Origin: Pleurotus djamor
Lineage: Eukaryota; Basidiomycota; Agaricomycetes; Agaricales; Pleurotaceae
Direction: 5' to 3'
DNA length: 20,415 nt
Assembly (NCBI GenBank): GCA_029747585.1
Contig: JAPEVF010000799.1
Span: forward strand, 1-20,415
In this document: positions 1-10,278 of the stretch, one piece after another
How the letters are laid out: every line of letters begins with the position of its first letter
Position numbering within the stretch: the first letter of the stretch is position 1
Made by a program: the position numbers and the translations under genes
Notes under the pieces: generated by a model
Told to the model about the DNA's origin: nothing
The model's input: only the letters and a program-made list of their open reading frames with translations
Database searches by the model: none

Positions 1-2424
1 TCGCACACCCACACACACACCGCTAACGGTTCCTCCTCCAACTCCAACTCCAACTCACACTCAAATTCAACACCTTCCTCCTCGGCATCAGCATCATCAA
101 CCACTCTCTCCTCCTCCTCCTCCTCCACACGCTCCTCACCCATGTCCACAAAGCTCGGCATATCCATCCCAGACAGCCTGATCCTCGACTCCTCTCCCTC
201 GCCTCCACCCTCTCGCGCAAACCCCCACCTCGCATTCCGCAAACCACTCCCTGCATCGGGTAGACGTACGAGTATCATGGGTCTTCGTAAAGGTGCGTTG
301 TATACGATTCGTTTTCCCTCTCCTAATCATTGTATAACTAACATAATTTGTGTCTTTATCCAGTGGCAACAGACTCCCCACCCGCACCCTCCTCCCAAAT
401 AAACACATCAACAACAACGAAACCAACAACGAAACCAAAACTCGGCCTCGACATCAAATCAACCCAATCCCTCCCCCGTCTCGACAACATCAAATCCGCC
501 GCAGCCTCCCTCAACACCAGCTCTCTCCCACGGCTTGATATTAAGTCTGCTACTCGGACGAAGTCTGCTGAACGCCTCCCCAAATTGAGTCTCAAGACCT
601 CTGGGATCAACACACATATCAACGTACATGGGATTCATGGAAATGGGAATACACACGGGATGAATACGAAAGGACGTTCGGCAACGTTGAGTGTACCACC
701 CAGTGCGATCGGCGATGGTGGTGGGTTCGCTAATAACTTTGGAGGAGGAGGTGGTACCATTCCCACTATCCATACCATCCATACACCAGGTGGTATTGGT
801 GGTGGTAATGAAAGAGGAGGAGATGTACCATGGGCAAGCAGCACAGGCGGCACAGGCTACGGCGGACACGCCAACCAGGCGATGCGGAGTCCCGTGGATT
901 GGGGCTTTTTGAATGATGGGTTTGGGAGGATGGCGCAGAGTGTTTCAAATGGTGGTGTTCCCGTTGGTAGTGTTGGTGGTGGTGGCGGTGGAGGAGGAAG
1001 AGGTGGTGGAGAAGGAGGTGCTGGTGGAGAAGGAGAGAGTGGTGGAGAGAGTAGGAGAGGTCGAACGACAAGCCGCGAACGCGACGGGCCATTCTACACA
1101 CCACCACATTCGCCTGGTACGCCCAAAGCCCCCGACCACCTACATCCCAACCACCCGTCCCCCAAGACGGCACGTCCAGACGGTTCCTCCCCCTCAAGCA
1201 GTGGATTCCCCCCTCTGCTCCCTCGCGTCGGTGTGTCTTCCTTTGATGACCACGACGCGTATCCTTCCTCCTCCTCCCCTCAAACCGAATTTCCCAAATC
1301 CCCCATGGCAGCGTCGTTTGGATTCGGGTCGTCCATGGACCCTCCGTTGTCTGCGTTCGGGAGCTCGTTTCCCCACCATTCCGAGTACGACGACGGCAGT
1401 GACACGGACGGAGGACCGCCGACCACTGGTACTGAAGATCCACACCCGCCGTTTTCCGTGTCGACGATTCTCCCGCAGTTTCTGTTCCTTGGACCCGAGC
1501 CCTGGCTGCCCGAGCATGCGCAGATGCTCAAGGACCACGGTGTCAAGCGGATACTGAACCTAGCGGCAGAATGCGACCACGACGACCATGGGTTGAAGTT
1601 GGGCCAGACGTTTGACAAGTATGTCAAGATTGCGATGCGGGATCATGTAGAGGAAGAGGGGGTGGTGAGCAAGGTTCGCGAGGTTTGTGATATTCTAGGT
1701 GAGTTGTGCGCAACTTGNTTTTTTGTTTTTGTTTTTTGTTTTCGGTTGGATGTTGAATTGTTATACTTGTTATTTATTATTATTATAGACGACGCGAGGC
1801 TGCATAGTGCACCGACATTTGTGCATTGCAAGGCTGGCAAGTCGCGGTCTGTCACTGCGATCATTGCGTACCTGATCCATGCAAACCACTGGACGCTCTC
1901 CAAAGCGTACGCGTTCGTGCTCGAGCGGCGGAAAGGCATATCCCCGAATATTGGGTTTGTGTCGGAACTGATGACGTTTGAGGAGGAGGAGCTGGGGGGG
2001 AAGAGCGTGGGTGTGCAGCCNGACGGGTGGAGGGGTGAATGGGGATGGAGGTGGTGGTGGTGTGGGGCATCATCATCGACGGGGAATGGGGATGGGAGGA
2101 GGGAGGAGAGGGGGGCATGTGCGTGAATCGTTGCCTCCGGTTTTTACGACGGGTGGACCTGTGTCTGCGTTGGAACCGATGGTGGGTGGACTTTGTGAGG
2201 GTAGCGAGGGCGGCGGGGAGGGCGGGGAGGGTGCTCCGATGAGTGCAGGCGCGATGGCGGTTGGGCATGTCAGGGCAGAGGTTGGGCAGGATATGGAGAT
2301 CAAGGATGCGCAGGGGAGATGGAGACATGCGAGGCGAGCACCTGTTGATGAACAGACGCTGCAGCCGATGAGGAGGGTTAGTAAGGCTGGGTTGGAGAGT
2401 TCGGCGTATGGAGGTGCTTCATGA
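1..2424 (+). CDS. Dual-specificity protein phosphatase, 5' partial
   Basis: Exons 1-292, 364-1698 and 1789-2424; the introns (71 and 90 nt) have GTGCGT..CAG and GTGAGT..TAG ends and keep the frame. About 753 residues are visible. The frame is open from base 1, so the true start may lie upstream; the first in-frame ATG is at 142. The product should remove phosphate from Tyr and Ser/Thr of signalling proteins such as MAP kinases (family knowledge; substrate unknown). Residues count from the window edge: Ser-rich tract (1-47), repeated LDIKS-type motifs (about 120-160), Gly-rich tract (about 295-330), catalytic domain (about 461-600). The P-loop reads HCKAGKSRS with Cys at about 556. The likely general acid is Asp524 in MRDHVEEE, 32 residues upstream, a normal spacing. 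The final 133 codons are in another frame; dropping the N at 2021 joins them and ends at TGA 2424. I cannot assign an ortholog. Confidence 0.85.
2021..2021 (+). other. N causing an apparent frameshift in the phosphatase gene
   Basis: Read literally, the frame carrying the catalytic motif passes through this N into a Trp/Gly/Arg-rich string and stops at about 2126. If the N is an extra character, the frame continues into a long open segment (GVQPTGGGVNG onward) ending at 2424. That segment has ordinary protein composition, for example HVRESLPPVFTTGGPVSAL. A basecalling or consensus artefact explains this better than a biological frameshift. Confidence 0.7.
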
Positions 2425-2824
2425 AGTTGATTGGCCGTTCTTTTTTTTTGGTGTGTTTCTTTTGTGTTTTTTTTTGCTGTTTTTAGNTCTTGCTTGCTTG
2501 GGTCTTTTCACTTCATCCATTTACCCATTTACCCGCTATATCCCTCATTTATCATTTATATATCTATGAAGGCAAAGATATTCGAGTTTGAAAAGGTGGC
2601 TCCCGTCCGACGTCTACCATTGCAATTGTTGTGCCCATACGCTCCCAGAGTCTCAAGAGTCAATTCTTCCCAGTTCTTCTCCTCTCTCTTCTTGCACCAT
2701 GCTTCTCCCAGAGTGCTCAGTGCTCAGATCTCAGACCCGACGGAACCAAGAATCGCCTACTCAGTGCTTTCTTGTGTTCCTCACGAGCACACTTGACACT
2801 CTGATCCTGATCCCAGAGCTCCAC

Positions 2825-3082
2825 CTAATAAGTAATAGGCTCGTTAGGCTGGGGCTTCTCATCGCCTAAGTTGTTCGGCGTAACTCCTGCTACCTGATGC
2901 GGCTGCTGCTGATGCTTCTTTCTTGCGCACAGTCGCCACATACTCACTTCCACACATGCGTATACGTCTGACTCTAAGGACCTAATAGTAAGGTTACGCG
3001 AACGCTTCTTCCCTGCTTGAGGGTCGTTACTTAACGCATCCGCACAAGCCACAATGCACATTGCATAAAGTACCTGAACAAG
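2825..3082 (-). pseudogene. Unassigned open frame, possible gene or element remnant
   Basis: On the minus strand an open frame of about 85 codons runs from the N cluster at 3084-3096 to a TAG near 2825. Its composition looks more protein-like than its surroundings (pieces such as VLYAMCIVACADALSND and SLESDVYACVEVSMW, then a Gln/His-rich tail). I recognise no family. The frame passes through the N cluster, so its upstream part is unreliable. It could be the end of a decayed transposable element or a chance ORF. Confidence 0.15.
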
Positions 3083-3083
3083 T

Positions 3084-3096
3084 NGNNGCGNCAGAN
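3084..3096. other. Cluster of ambiguous bases
   Basis: Five Ns fall within 13 bases (3084, 3086, 3087, 3091, 3096), the densest ambiguity in the window. This suggests a low-quality join, a collapsed repeat or an allelic difference. Frames crossing it should not be trusted. Confidence 0.85.
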
Positions 3097-3124
3097 CGCA
3101 GCTTGAGTTCAATGAAAAGAGCAT

Positions 3125-6100
3125 GTGAAGTGGATTAGCTCCGATGGTACCAACTCCCAGCACACCCCTATTGCTCCCGACGACAAAGCTAGACGACTTC
3201 CGGCCGCTCTTGTGTTCTCCGTTATCAAAGATAGACCGAACACTTCTAAAAATCATCGTAGCTCCTATTCGTCTCACACAAAGACGTCGAGCTGTCAAAG
3301 ACTCGAAGTGGATGTCGAAGCTCCTGACGTTCCAGGGGCCGATTCAGATGTGGTGTCTTCGAGTTTGGCAGGCTCAAGTTTGGCCTTTGACTCCCCTTTT
3401 CATCCCGCGCCCAACCGATAAAAGCTGTCAGAAAAGCATCGATTCCTACTTTGAAGCACTTCCTGTGGTTTGTCCATGAGAACACGGTGGACGGTACATA
3501 GGGGACCCTCCGTTTCTTTCGTCCTCTAGGGAGCGTTTGGACTCCGAGCTATGTACCAGAGGTGACCACGATTCGGCCACCGAGTCCAAAATTCTCTGTA
3601 AATACCAACGCAACACATCTACCCTACACATCCTCTGCTACGCCGCGCGTGAACAGTGAGTACGACTAGTAGAGCAGGCTACTCTACGCAGAACACCTCA
3701 AGTCACCTCCTACATTAGAAACACTGCTTCGTATGTTCGCACCCAATGGTCAGTGTCAATTCGACGAACGAATCGCATGGGAGGCTAGCCAATCATTAAT
3801 CAAGGTCAGTTTCGGGGATGTGAGCGGTGCGGTCCATGTTTTGTGATGCTCTCATTGAAGGCATCGTCCATTTTCTAGAGGTGACACGGGTAGCTCGCGT
3901 CAGGCGTCGAAAGGTATCGTCGATGCGAGGCGTTAATTCCAGGGGTATCAACATCTGCTGATGAGTCCAAAAGCGAAGCTACGACCTTCCCTTTGAGGAG
4001 AAGTATACACGCAATTATACCCTATCGAAGGATGTTACAAGCAACGGCATACCTGCCAGCTGCACGGAAAACCAAGAATGGCACCCAATTCCATCCAGTA
4101 CGACGTTCAGTGAGTCGAATAGGCTCGTGTTCGGTGTGCATGGTTGGGTGTGGTACACGAAGCGGTAGTGGGCAAGGCAGGGAAGATAACGCCACAGTTC
4201 GTGCGATTCGTCGTCGCTATGAGATGGCTTGAAGGAGAGGTTCAGAGTGCGGCGCTGGAGGATTCGTTAGCTTCCTCCCAATCCAATGGTCATTCGATCG
4301 TTCTTCTTCAGATTCCGTCTTCTTCATCTGTTTCTTCGTCTCCTTGATCTCCTCTTCCTTTACCACTCATCCACCGCTTCCTCTGCCCTTTACTTCTTCG
4401 TCATTCGTCTTTCGACTAGCTCCATGATCCGATAGCCCAGCGGCTTTCCAACTCGCGCGACCAAAAAAAGACGACGGCTAGCGGCGAGCGCGTGATCCAC
4501 GCGTCGGTTAGGGTGCTGGCTAACGCGATGATAGTCTTCGAACGACCAGGTCGATGACCACGCCCATGAAAGACAATACGGAACGCGGAGCTGGGTAGAT
4601 CTGAGCGGCAGCGATACGGCTATGTCTGCCTTGGGTTTTCGTAGGTTTTGGTTTCGCAGGTATACGAAATTGGGTATCCTCAGATACGCGTCGGGCGGAA
4701 GATAGTAAGGAAGACCTGCAGCCAAAGCTACTCAGAGGAGAATCACAAAGCAAGAGGAAAGCTCGCTCACCGACATGATGTCGCCTTTGGTGTCCATCCT
4801 GCCCTGCATTCCATCGTCTTCCACCTCCACCCGAGTTCATTTCACGTCACGATGTTCGCCCCAAGTTGAAGTCGTCCAAGTGTTGTTGACCGCCTCAGCT
4901 GGGAGACAGCGTGTCCTGGAGCTGGAATCGTGAGTCGGATGGGTATGCTTCCTGGGGGGAGGAGAAGAGGCAAGGTTCATTGATGATCCAACTGATATTG
5001 AGCATTATGATTTAGGATATGGGGACATGAGTTGGGATATTTGACTAAGTGTCTGTCTTCTTTGTACTCAGCTTCTGGCTCTTCCTGCATCTGAGTCGTA
5101 CAGGCCTGAGTACTGAGTACTGAGTACTGAGTAGTCGATTGCAATAAAGTCTGTAGCCGTGGTTCGACTCCGATGTAGACTTAGAGGTGTCGCTTTCCCG
5201 TTTCCTTCCTCTCTACCATCTTCCCCCTCCCCTTCCTCTCTTCTTCGTCTATCCCGCGCTTTGAAGCGATTGTTTGAAAGACGTCTGTCCTAGAAAGGCT
5301 GGACTCGGAGGTCTTTGTTCCTCCGTCTAGGCCACACGAACCGAAGCGACACAGTCCAGACGATGTGAGGTCCCACGAAGAGAGAAAGTTGAGATTCTGC
5401 GGAGTGGAGTAGTCAGACATTTGACAGGTCGCTCAAAGGTCGGCTGTATGCTTATCGAAAGTGACAAACTGACATCTAAAAACCGTCAGAACATGTCAGA
5501 ACAAGAAACGAGAAACGAGACTCACGACGTTGTTTCTCGATATCAAGCTCAACGAAGATGAATATCGAGAGCTAGAAGGCTAAGCAAGCGCATACATCTT
5601 GCCCTATGAGTTGCTCGACAGTTTACACGATGCCTGAGCTTGGCCTGAGCTTGTCCATGGCGTTGACGAAGAGATGGGTGACATTCCAAGGTCTGAGAGT
5701 TGGTCGATAAATCGCTTTCGGCATGATTCGGGGATATGTCGGAGTCGCATATTCGTCAAACGCGAAGTAATTCAGCGTCGTCGCTGTGTTGTATGGGCTG
5801 GGGAACGTTGCAGACGACGAGGAGAAGCACAAGCAATTTCTGAGCGGTCTGGGCCCCGGCTGGATGATGTCAGGCGTCGGTCGTCATAAATGGGGATATT
5901 ACCTCAGCCACAAGGAAAATGTTCGCCGACGCCGTTTCCATGCTCTCCTTCCCCCACCGTCGACGCGTTTCAGTTTGCTCCCAACCGCGACGCCTCTGAT
6001 CAACTCTGAAAAATACTCGAATATCCCTGATACGCGACGATCTCTGGACTGTTTCCATGCCAGAGTCCTCACCGATATACATCGGATGACCTTCGGAATT

Positions 6101-7329
6101 CGAACCTGCTTTGAACCGACTGGCGCGCGAAAGGCGTCTTTGTTGAACGACGCGCTCAATTAGCTCAGATGAAGATCTCAATCTTGACGGATCCACTCAG
6201 ATGCCTGAAGACCTTCACGAAGATGACGGGAAACTGGTGCGCAATGACTAGCATAGAGTACTTACCTGACCATTTTACTCATCCTTTTTCTTCGTTTTAC
6301 CAGTCTTTTACCAAGTCTACATACCCTGCCTAAAGCTTGAAGGGACTTCAGCAAGAATCATGTCCGGAGGGAGGGACCGAGAACTCGAACAAGCTCACGA
6401 GACGACTACCTGAAGAGCTGAGGAACCAACGTTCCGGCTCCTTGGCCAATCGGCCATCGATCAACATTGTTCAAGGATTGCTCTATGGAGCTCGCTACAA
6501 GCTGAAGGAATAGGGATTTGGCGACTCTGGAGCCTGAGGTCAACGATGGCTCGGACGGACGGACGGAACCTTGGTACGTATCCAGCACCAGCTGTTTTTG
6601 CTCCTTATTCACCTCGTTTCCGCGCATTCAGCATACCAATTCTACTTGATATTCGAAGAATGAGACATCTCAAGGAAGGAGACGAACCGCTTCAACGTTC
6701 CAACGCATGCACTTAACCTTGGTCATGGCCAGCCGACCATTTACCGCCATCGTATAAGGATGGTGCTTTGCTTTCTTCCCCCGTGTCGAAATATGCATCC
6801 TCAAAATTCGAGCCCACGAGGTTATCAAAGGCGCAGCGTCGACCTCGGCGTACCTCATGATCCATCTTCTACAACCAAACACTCTCCACAGCTCTCGAGC
6901 ACTCTGACGCCACCGTCCCTGGTTCCAGTCAACGAAACCCAGCACCGTGGTTCGAGCTCATCCAAACACAGCCGTACCCAGTCTACTCGACTTCGCAATC
7001 ATGTCCGCCTCTATTACCCTCGCTCGTCCGTCGTTCAAGCAGGCCAGATGATGACACATGGCTCTCAAACGGTCCATGTGGGACGATGCAATCGACCCAA
7101 GGTGGACGACGACTCACGAGGGGAGGCTGGAGGTTTGGATGGAATTCCGAGTTCGAGCAACTTGGCCAACGTTCCTTGTCCTATGCATCGTTACGCTCCA
7201 TCCAGGGAGCGAACTCCTGACGATGGCCCCATTGCCGATGTGGATGAAGGAAGAGATAAAGGATTGGATGTAGATGTGGATACAAATCTGGATTATGGAT
7301 CTGGACGGGCTTGGGTTCGGTTACGGGTT
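3125..7329. other. About 4.2 kb without a recognisable gene
   Basis: I examined the open frames on both strands, the longest being 125-264 codons (5786-6163, and 6760-7554, which runs past the right edge of this stretch). None shows a domain, a plausible start-to-stop structure or splice-linked neighbours. Most have Ser/Arg/Pro-rich, random-looking composition. A minus-strand pair of frames at 4390-4840 and another at 5623-5832 look slightly protein-like but carry no recognisable motif. The stretch reads as decayed intergenic or old transposon-derived DNA. I saw no terminal repeats, reverse transcriptase or transposase motifs. Confidence 0.45.
5107..5133 (+). repeat. Heptamer tandem repeat (TGAGTAC)
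   Basis: TGAGTAC occurs three times in perfect tandem, followed by a six-base partial copy (TGAGTA). A related CTGAGT lies just upstream. It is a simple microsatellite in apparently noncoding DNA, with no sign of function. Confidence 0.9.
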
Positions 7330-7644
7330 CGGGCGAGAAGAATCGCGAATTGTGATTTCGGTATTGGGATCATTTCTCCCTGCTTTCGTTCCAGCGACCT
7401 CGCGGTGCCGTACTCCGAGAGCTTGAGTGTTAGTCCATTCTACGAGTCCACGAAAGTACGCGTCGAAACCTACCCTTCCTCGACCCTCTCCAACTTGTCC
7501 CCAACCTCTACTTATATGACACAAGCCTACGACTTCCTCCATGCTGCCGGCTGACCAAATCGACGGTCTCAACGTTGCTGTCCCCAATGTCACTCCACTC
7601 TACATTTCGAGCTCGTGTCGGATAATCGGCGTTGGGTTCGAACG

Positions 7645-7705
7645 GCTGTGATACGAAGACGACCTTCTCAGGCTGGTAGCAGCTGTCCAAGCCCAGGCTC
7701 ATCCA
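7645..7705 (+). repeat. Conserved 61-bp core, copy 1
   Basis: This segment begins GCTGTGATACGAAG and ends AGGCTCATCCA. It matches copy 2 at 8419-8479 at 59 of 61 positions (differences at repeat positions 31 and 45), well above the similarity of the flanking parts of the duplication. Confidence 0.85.
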
Positions 7706-8073
7706 GCCGAGCTCTACGACGAGACTAAACGTTGGGCGGTTCATACGATATGCTGAAAGAAAGACGAAGAGGGACGACGTCAGTCGGAAGAAGGGAGAGT
7801 GCCGATGAAGGAAACGAGGACGGTTTGGATTTGGAAACGTACTGCGGCTTGGGTTCGGAGCATGGACATTGGACTTTGCAGCACGGATCGGATGGAATGA
7901 ATCGCCCATTCTCGCCCTGTTTTCGCGCCTTCGCCGTGCTCTGTTCTGCGCTCCACGCTTGGAGCTCTAGCTCAACGTCCGGGTTGGGAGCTTGAGAAAT
8001 GCACCTTGCCGTATGTGCTATCGTTGGGCGAGCCTACTTTCAATCTAGGGTGTGGATTTCAGACGATGTCGAT

Positions 8074-8105
8074 GAGGAGGCGGAGGAGGAGGAGGAGGAA
8101 GGTGG
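8074..8105 (+). repeat. GGA microsatellite
   Basis: This is a run of GAG/GGA triplets interrupted by one C, just before the second unit of the 774-bp duplication. It is simple-sequence DNA; the Pro-rich minus-strand frame across it is a by-product of composition. Confidence 0.8.
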
Positions 8106-8418
8106 ATGAGAAGACTGGTGAATAGCGACCTCGGTCCTAAGAGCATACCTTTTTGCTTTCGTTCTTGCGACCTCGCTGTGCCTTGCTCTCTCCGCCTCAG
8201 AGCCTGAGGCTTGAGCTCCAGTCTATCCCACAGTCGACGCAAGCGCGGCTTTAACACCCTCCTTTCCTTCGAAGCCTACCCTTCCTTGACCTCTCCAACC
8301 TCTTTGCATGCGACACAAGCCCAACGGCGACTCCCGCCTGCTGCCCACTGATTGAATCGACGATTGTCATTCGCCCTCTACACTAGCTCGCATCCGTTAT
8401 GAGCGTTGGGCTCGAGCT

Positions 8419-8479
8419 GCTGTGATACGAAGACGACCTTCTCAGGCTTGTAGCAGCTGTCCGAGCCCAGGCTCATCCA
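8419..8479 (+). repeat. Conserved 61-bp core, copy 2
   Basis: This is the second copy of the core found at 7645-7705, offset by 774 bases, with two substitutions. On the minus strand both copies can be read as a WMSLGxDSCYxPEKVVFVSQ-like peptide, but the open frame is not maintained around both copies, so I do not claim it is coding. Confidence 0.85.
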
Positions 8480-9120
8480 ACTGTGCTCGATGATGATGCC
8501 GGGCTCTGAAGAGTTCGTACGACATGCTGGAGAGAGGAAGAAAGACGAAGATGGACGAGCTCAGTTAGAGGGAGGAAGAAAGGGAATTGGGACTTGGACG
8601 TGGAGGGTTGAAGCTTCGAGCTTCGAGCTGGAATCTTGGGGTCGCTCGACCCCAGTGTGCAACTTGGCCAGCTGCGTTCAGCTCAACATGACTCCACCCT
8701 GGCTGGCTACCGGTTTACGGGCTTGCTTATCCGTCGCTGCGTGAGCTCGGTTAGGTATGGAAAGGGAGGAGGAAGGGTCAGGGAGATGAAGAAGAACTTG
8801 GACTTGAAGCTAAGCTTGGACGTTGGACGTTGAACCTTCTAACGCGGAATGGATGGGACTCCTGTCGTCGGCCACTTTCATATCAGAGACTTCGCTTCAT
8901 TGTCTCCCCTCAGAGCCTTGGCCCAGCGTTCAAGAGATGGAAGACAAAATCACAATGTCATCCGGTACCTTGAAGCTTACTCTAACGCCCTCAACCTCTG
9001 TGACTTTCGTGCGCCCCGGTTTCGCTGCCAGATGATCAAGTCAAACGACAGTATCATCGAGGCGTTCAGCGGCCAACACTCCTCAACCACTCGAGGCTGA
9101 CTAGACGAATCTTGAACTCG

Positions 9121-10278
9121 TGTTGCGCGTGCCCGCTGTCTGACCCCGTTTCGTGTCATCACCATCCTAATTATCGGTGCCATCCTCCCATTCCAGAATC
9201 GGACCGGGTACTGGATGTTTGGCCATGGGTATAAAGAATTTGGTGTACACGGTTATCATGGCTTATGTATGGAATGTTGGTTGGGGCAGAGGGTAGAATG
9301 AAGAAGGAAGGCGAAGAAATAGTCTTGGATGGATCCAAACCCCAACCTCGAGTGCGGAGATTAGGAAGACTTCGACGGTGGCTTTGGTTACACAGATACT
9401 ACTGCTCAATGTCAACGTCAACTCGGTTCACCTCGAAGTCTCAAATTCTACGGCGCGTCCAATCCTCAGTCCTGACGAGCAATGCTATCTGGCCATCTTG
9501 AAGCCTGCTACTTCACCCCCGATGGTGACTACATCCTCCCTTCAAAGTCTACCCTATCGTGTTTCAAGTTTCAACACGACGGGCTATAGATTTTCAGGGC
9601 GTATCTTTCGTCGAAAGCAACGAGTTGATACTGGTGGTTGATGTAGGGATGCCGATAAAGAAAGACGAACGGACTCGGGTTGCGCGTTGTGCGTTGGTGC
9701 TCCCTACCGACCGCACTGGTCACAATTCAATATAGCGTCCCAGGCCTGCTGTATCTCCCGATATCCTCTGTCGGGCACGACTTCCAGTGGCGGTATTATC
9801 CTCTAATACTCTATGTACGATTCATACGGAACTTTCAATACCTTTCATCATGGACTCTACTTTTTCCATACGTTGACTCTTTTCTCGGACGGACACTTAA
9901 GTAGACCCTCTTCACGCTCTATACGACGGACTCTTATTTCGTTTTCTTCCCTCCATTGTTTGCTTCTTTTTCTTTCCGTGCAACGATGCACACGCGAATA
10001 GTACTAAACGAGGGGGTGCTCGTCTGTCCATGAGAACTAGCCTGCAATGAGGTGGTCCGGACTCGGCACGGTGTGCATGTGCATAGCGCGTAATGCCTAT
10101 TCTAGGGTCGCATCATATCTACTTTTTAGTTTCTCCGTTATCCGATTTCCATGTGTTCGCCACCCTCAAAGCACCCACCACCTTCAAACTTGCTCTACGG
10201 TAGGTATCGTATGTCCATCGTTATGCCGTCACATCTCAGANGTTTTAAATTTCCCAGGTTTGAGATTTCTGTGCGGAG
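9121..10278. other. Upstream region of the first F-box gene, no clear gene
   Basis: No frame here shows a recognisable domain. A TATAAA-like string occurs at about 9229 but is too far from the next gene to assign. Immediately before the F-box start, a TTTCCCAG at about 10250-10257 could be the acceptor of a 5' UTR intron. A single N sits at 10241, outside the coding frame. Confidence 0.4.

Larger units (their letters stand above)
2425..3124. other. Phosphatase 3' flank, no clear gene
   Basis: After the phosphatase stop there is a T-rich stretch (2438-2485) and an AT-rich segment near 2540-2570, which would suit a 3' UTR and polyadenylation zone. I see no canonical AATAAA close to the stop. 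The rest holds no recognisable protein on either strand, apart from the weak minus-strand ORF listed separately. A cluster of five Ns lies at 3084-3096. Confidence 0.5.
7333..9120 (+). repeat. Degenerate tandem duplication, unit about 774 bp
   Basis: Unit 1 begins about 7333 and unit 2 about 8107. Matching landmarks keep the same offset: GAGAAGA at 7333 and 8107; TGCTTTCGTTC at 7381 and 8154; a 61-base core at 7645 and 8419. Between these, identity is clearly lower, though the order of landmarks is preserved (for example the CCTACCCTTCCT segments and the ACACAAGCC segments). A third, more decayed unit may run from about 8885 to 9120, where CCTCAGAGCC and a GAAGCTTACTC/CTCAACCTCTG region recur at a shorter offset (about 713). 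No conserved reading frame is shared by the units. Simple duplication followed by decay is the likeliest origin. Confidence 0.7.

Noticed and set aside
766..1443. 225-codon minus-strand ORF opposite the phosphatase
   Set aside because: It is a shadow of the GC-rich, Gly/Ser-repetitive plus-strand exon, with His/Leu/Arg-rich repetitive composition and no independent support.
4390..4840. Overlapping minus-strand frames with slightly protein-like composition
   Set aside because: The two frames cannot be joined by convincing splice sites and show no family motif. They are too weak to call a gene.
5120..5175. Possible tRNA or tRNA-derived SINE (GGTTCGACTCC matches a B box)
   Set aside because: The stem around the putative T loop pairs poorly (only the innermost pairs hold). 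No A box at the right distance and no matching acceptor stem could be found.
6155..6180. A-box-like TTAGCTCAGAT
   Set aside because: No B box or cloverleaf downstream; a chance match.
6760..7554. 264-codon plus-strand ORF, the longest in the gene-poor region
   Set aside because: Composition is Ser/Arg/Pro-rich and random-looking, with no domain. It overlaps the start of the degenerate tandem repeat, and unit 2 does not keep the frame.
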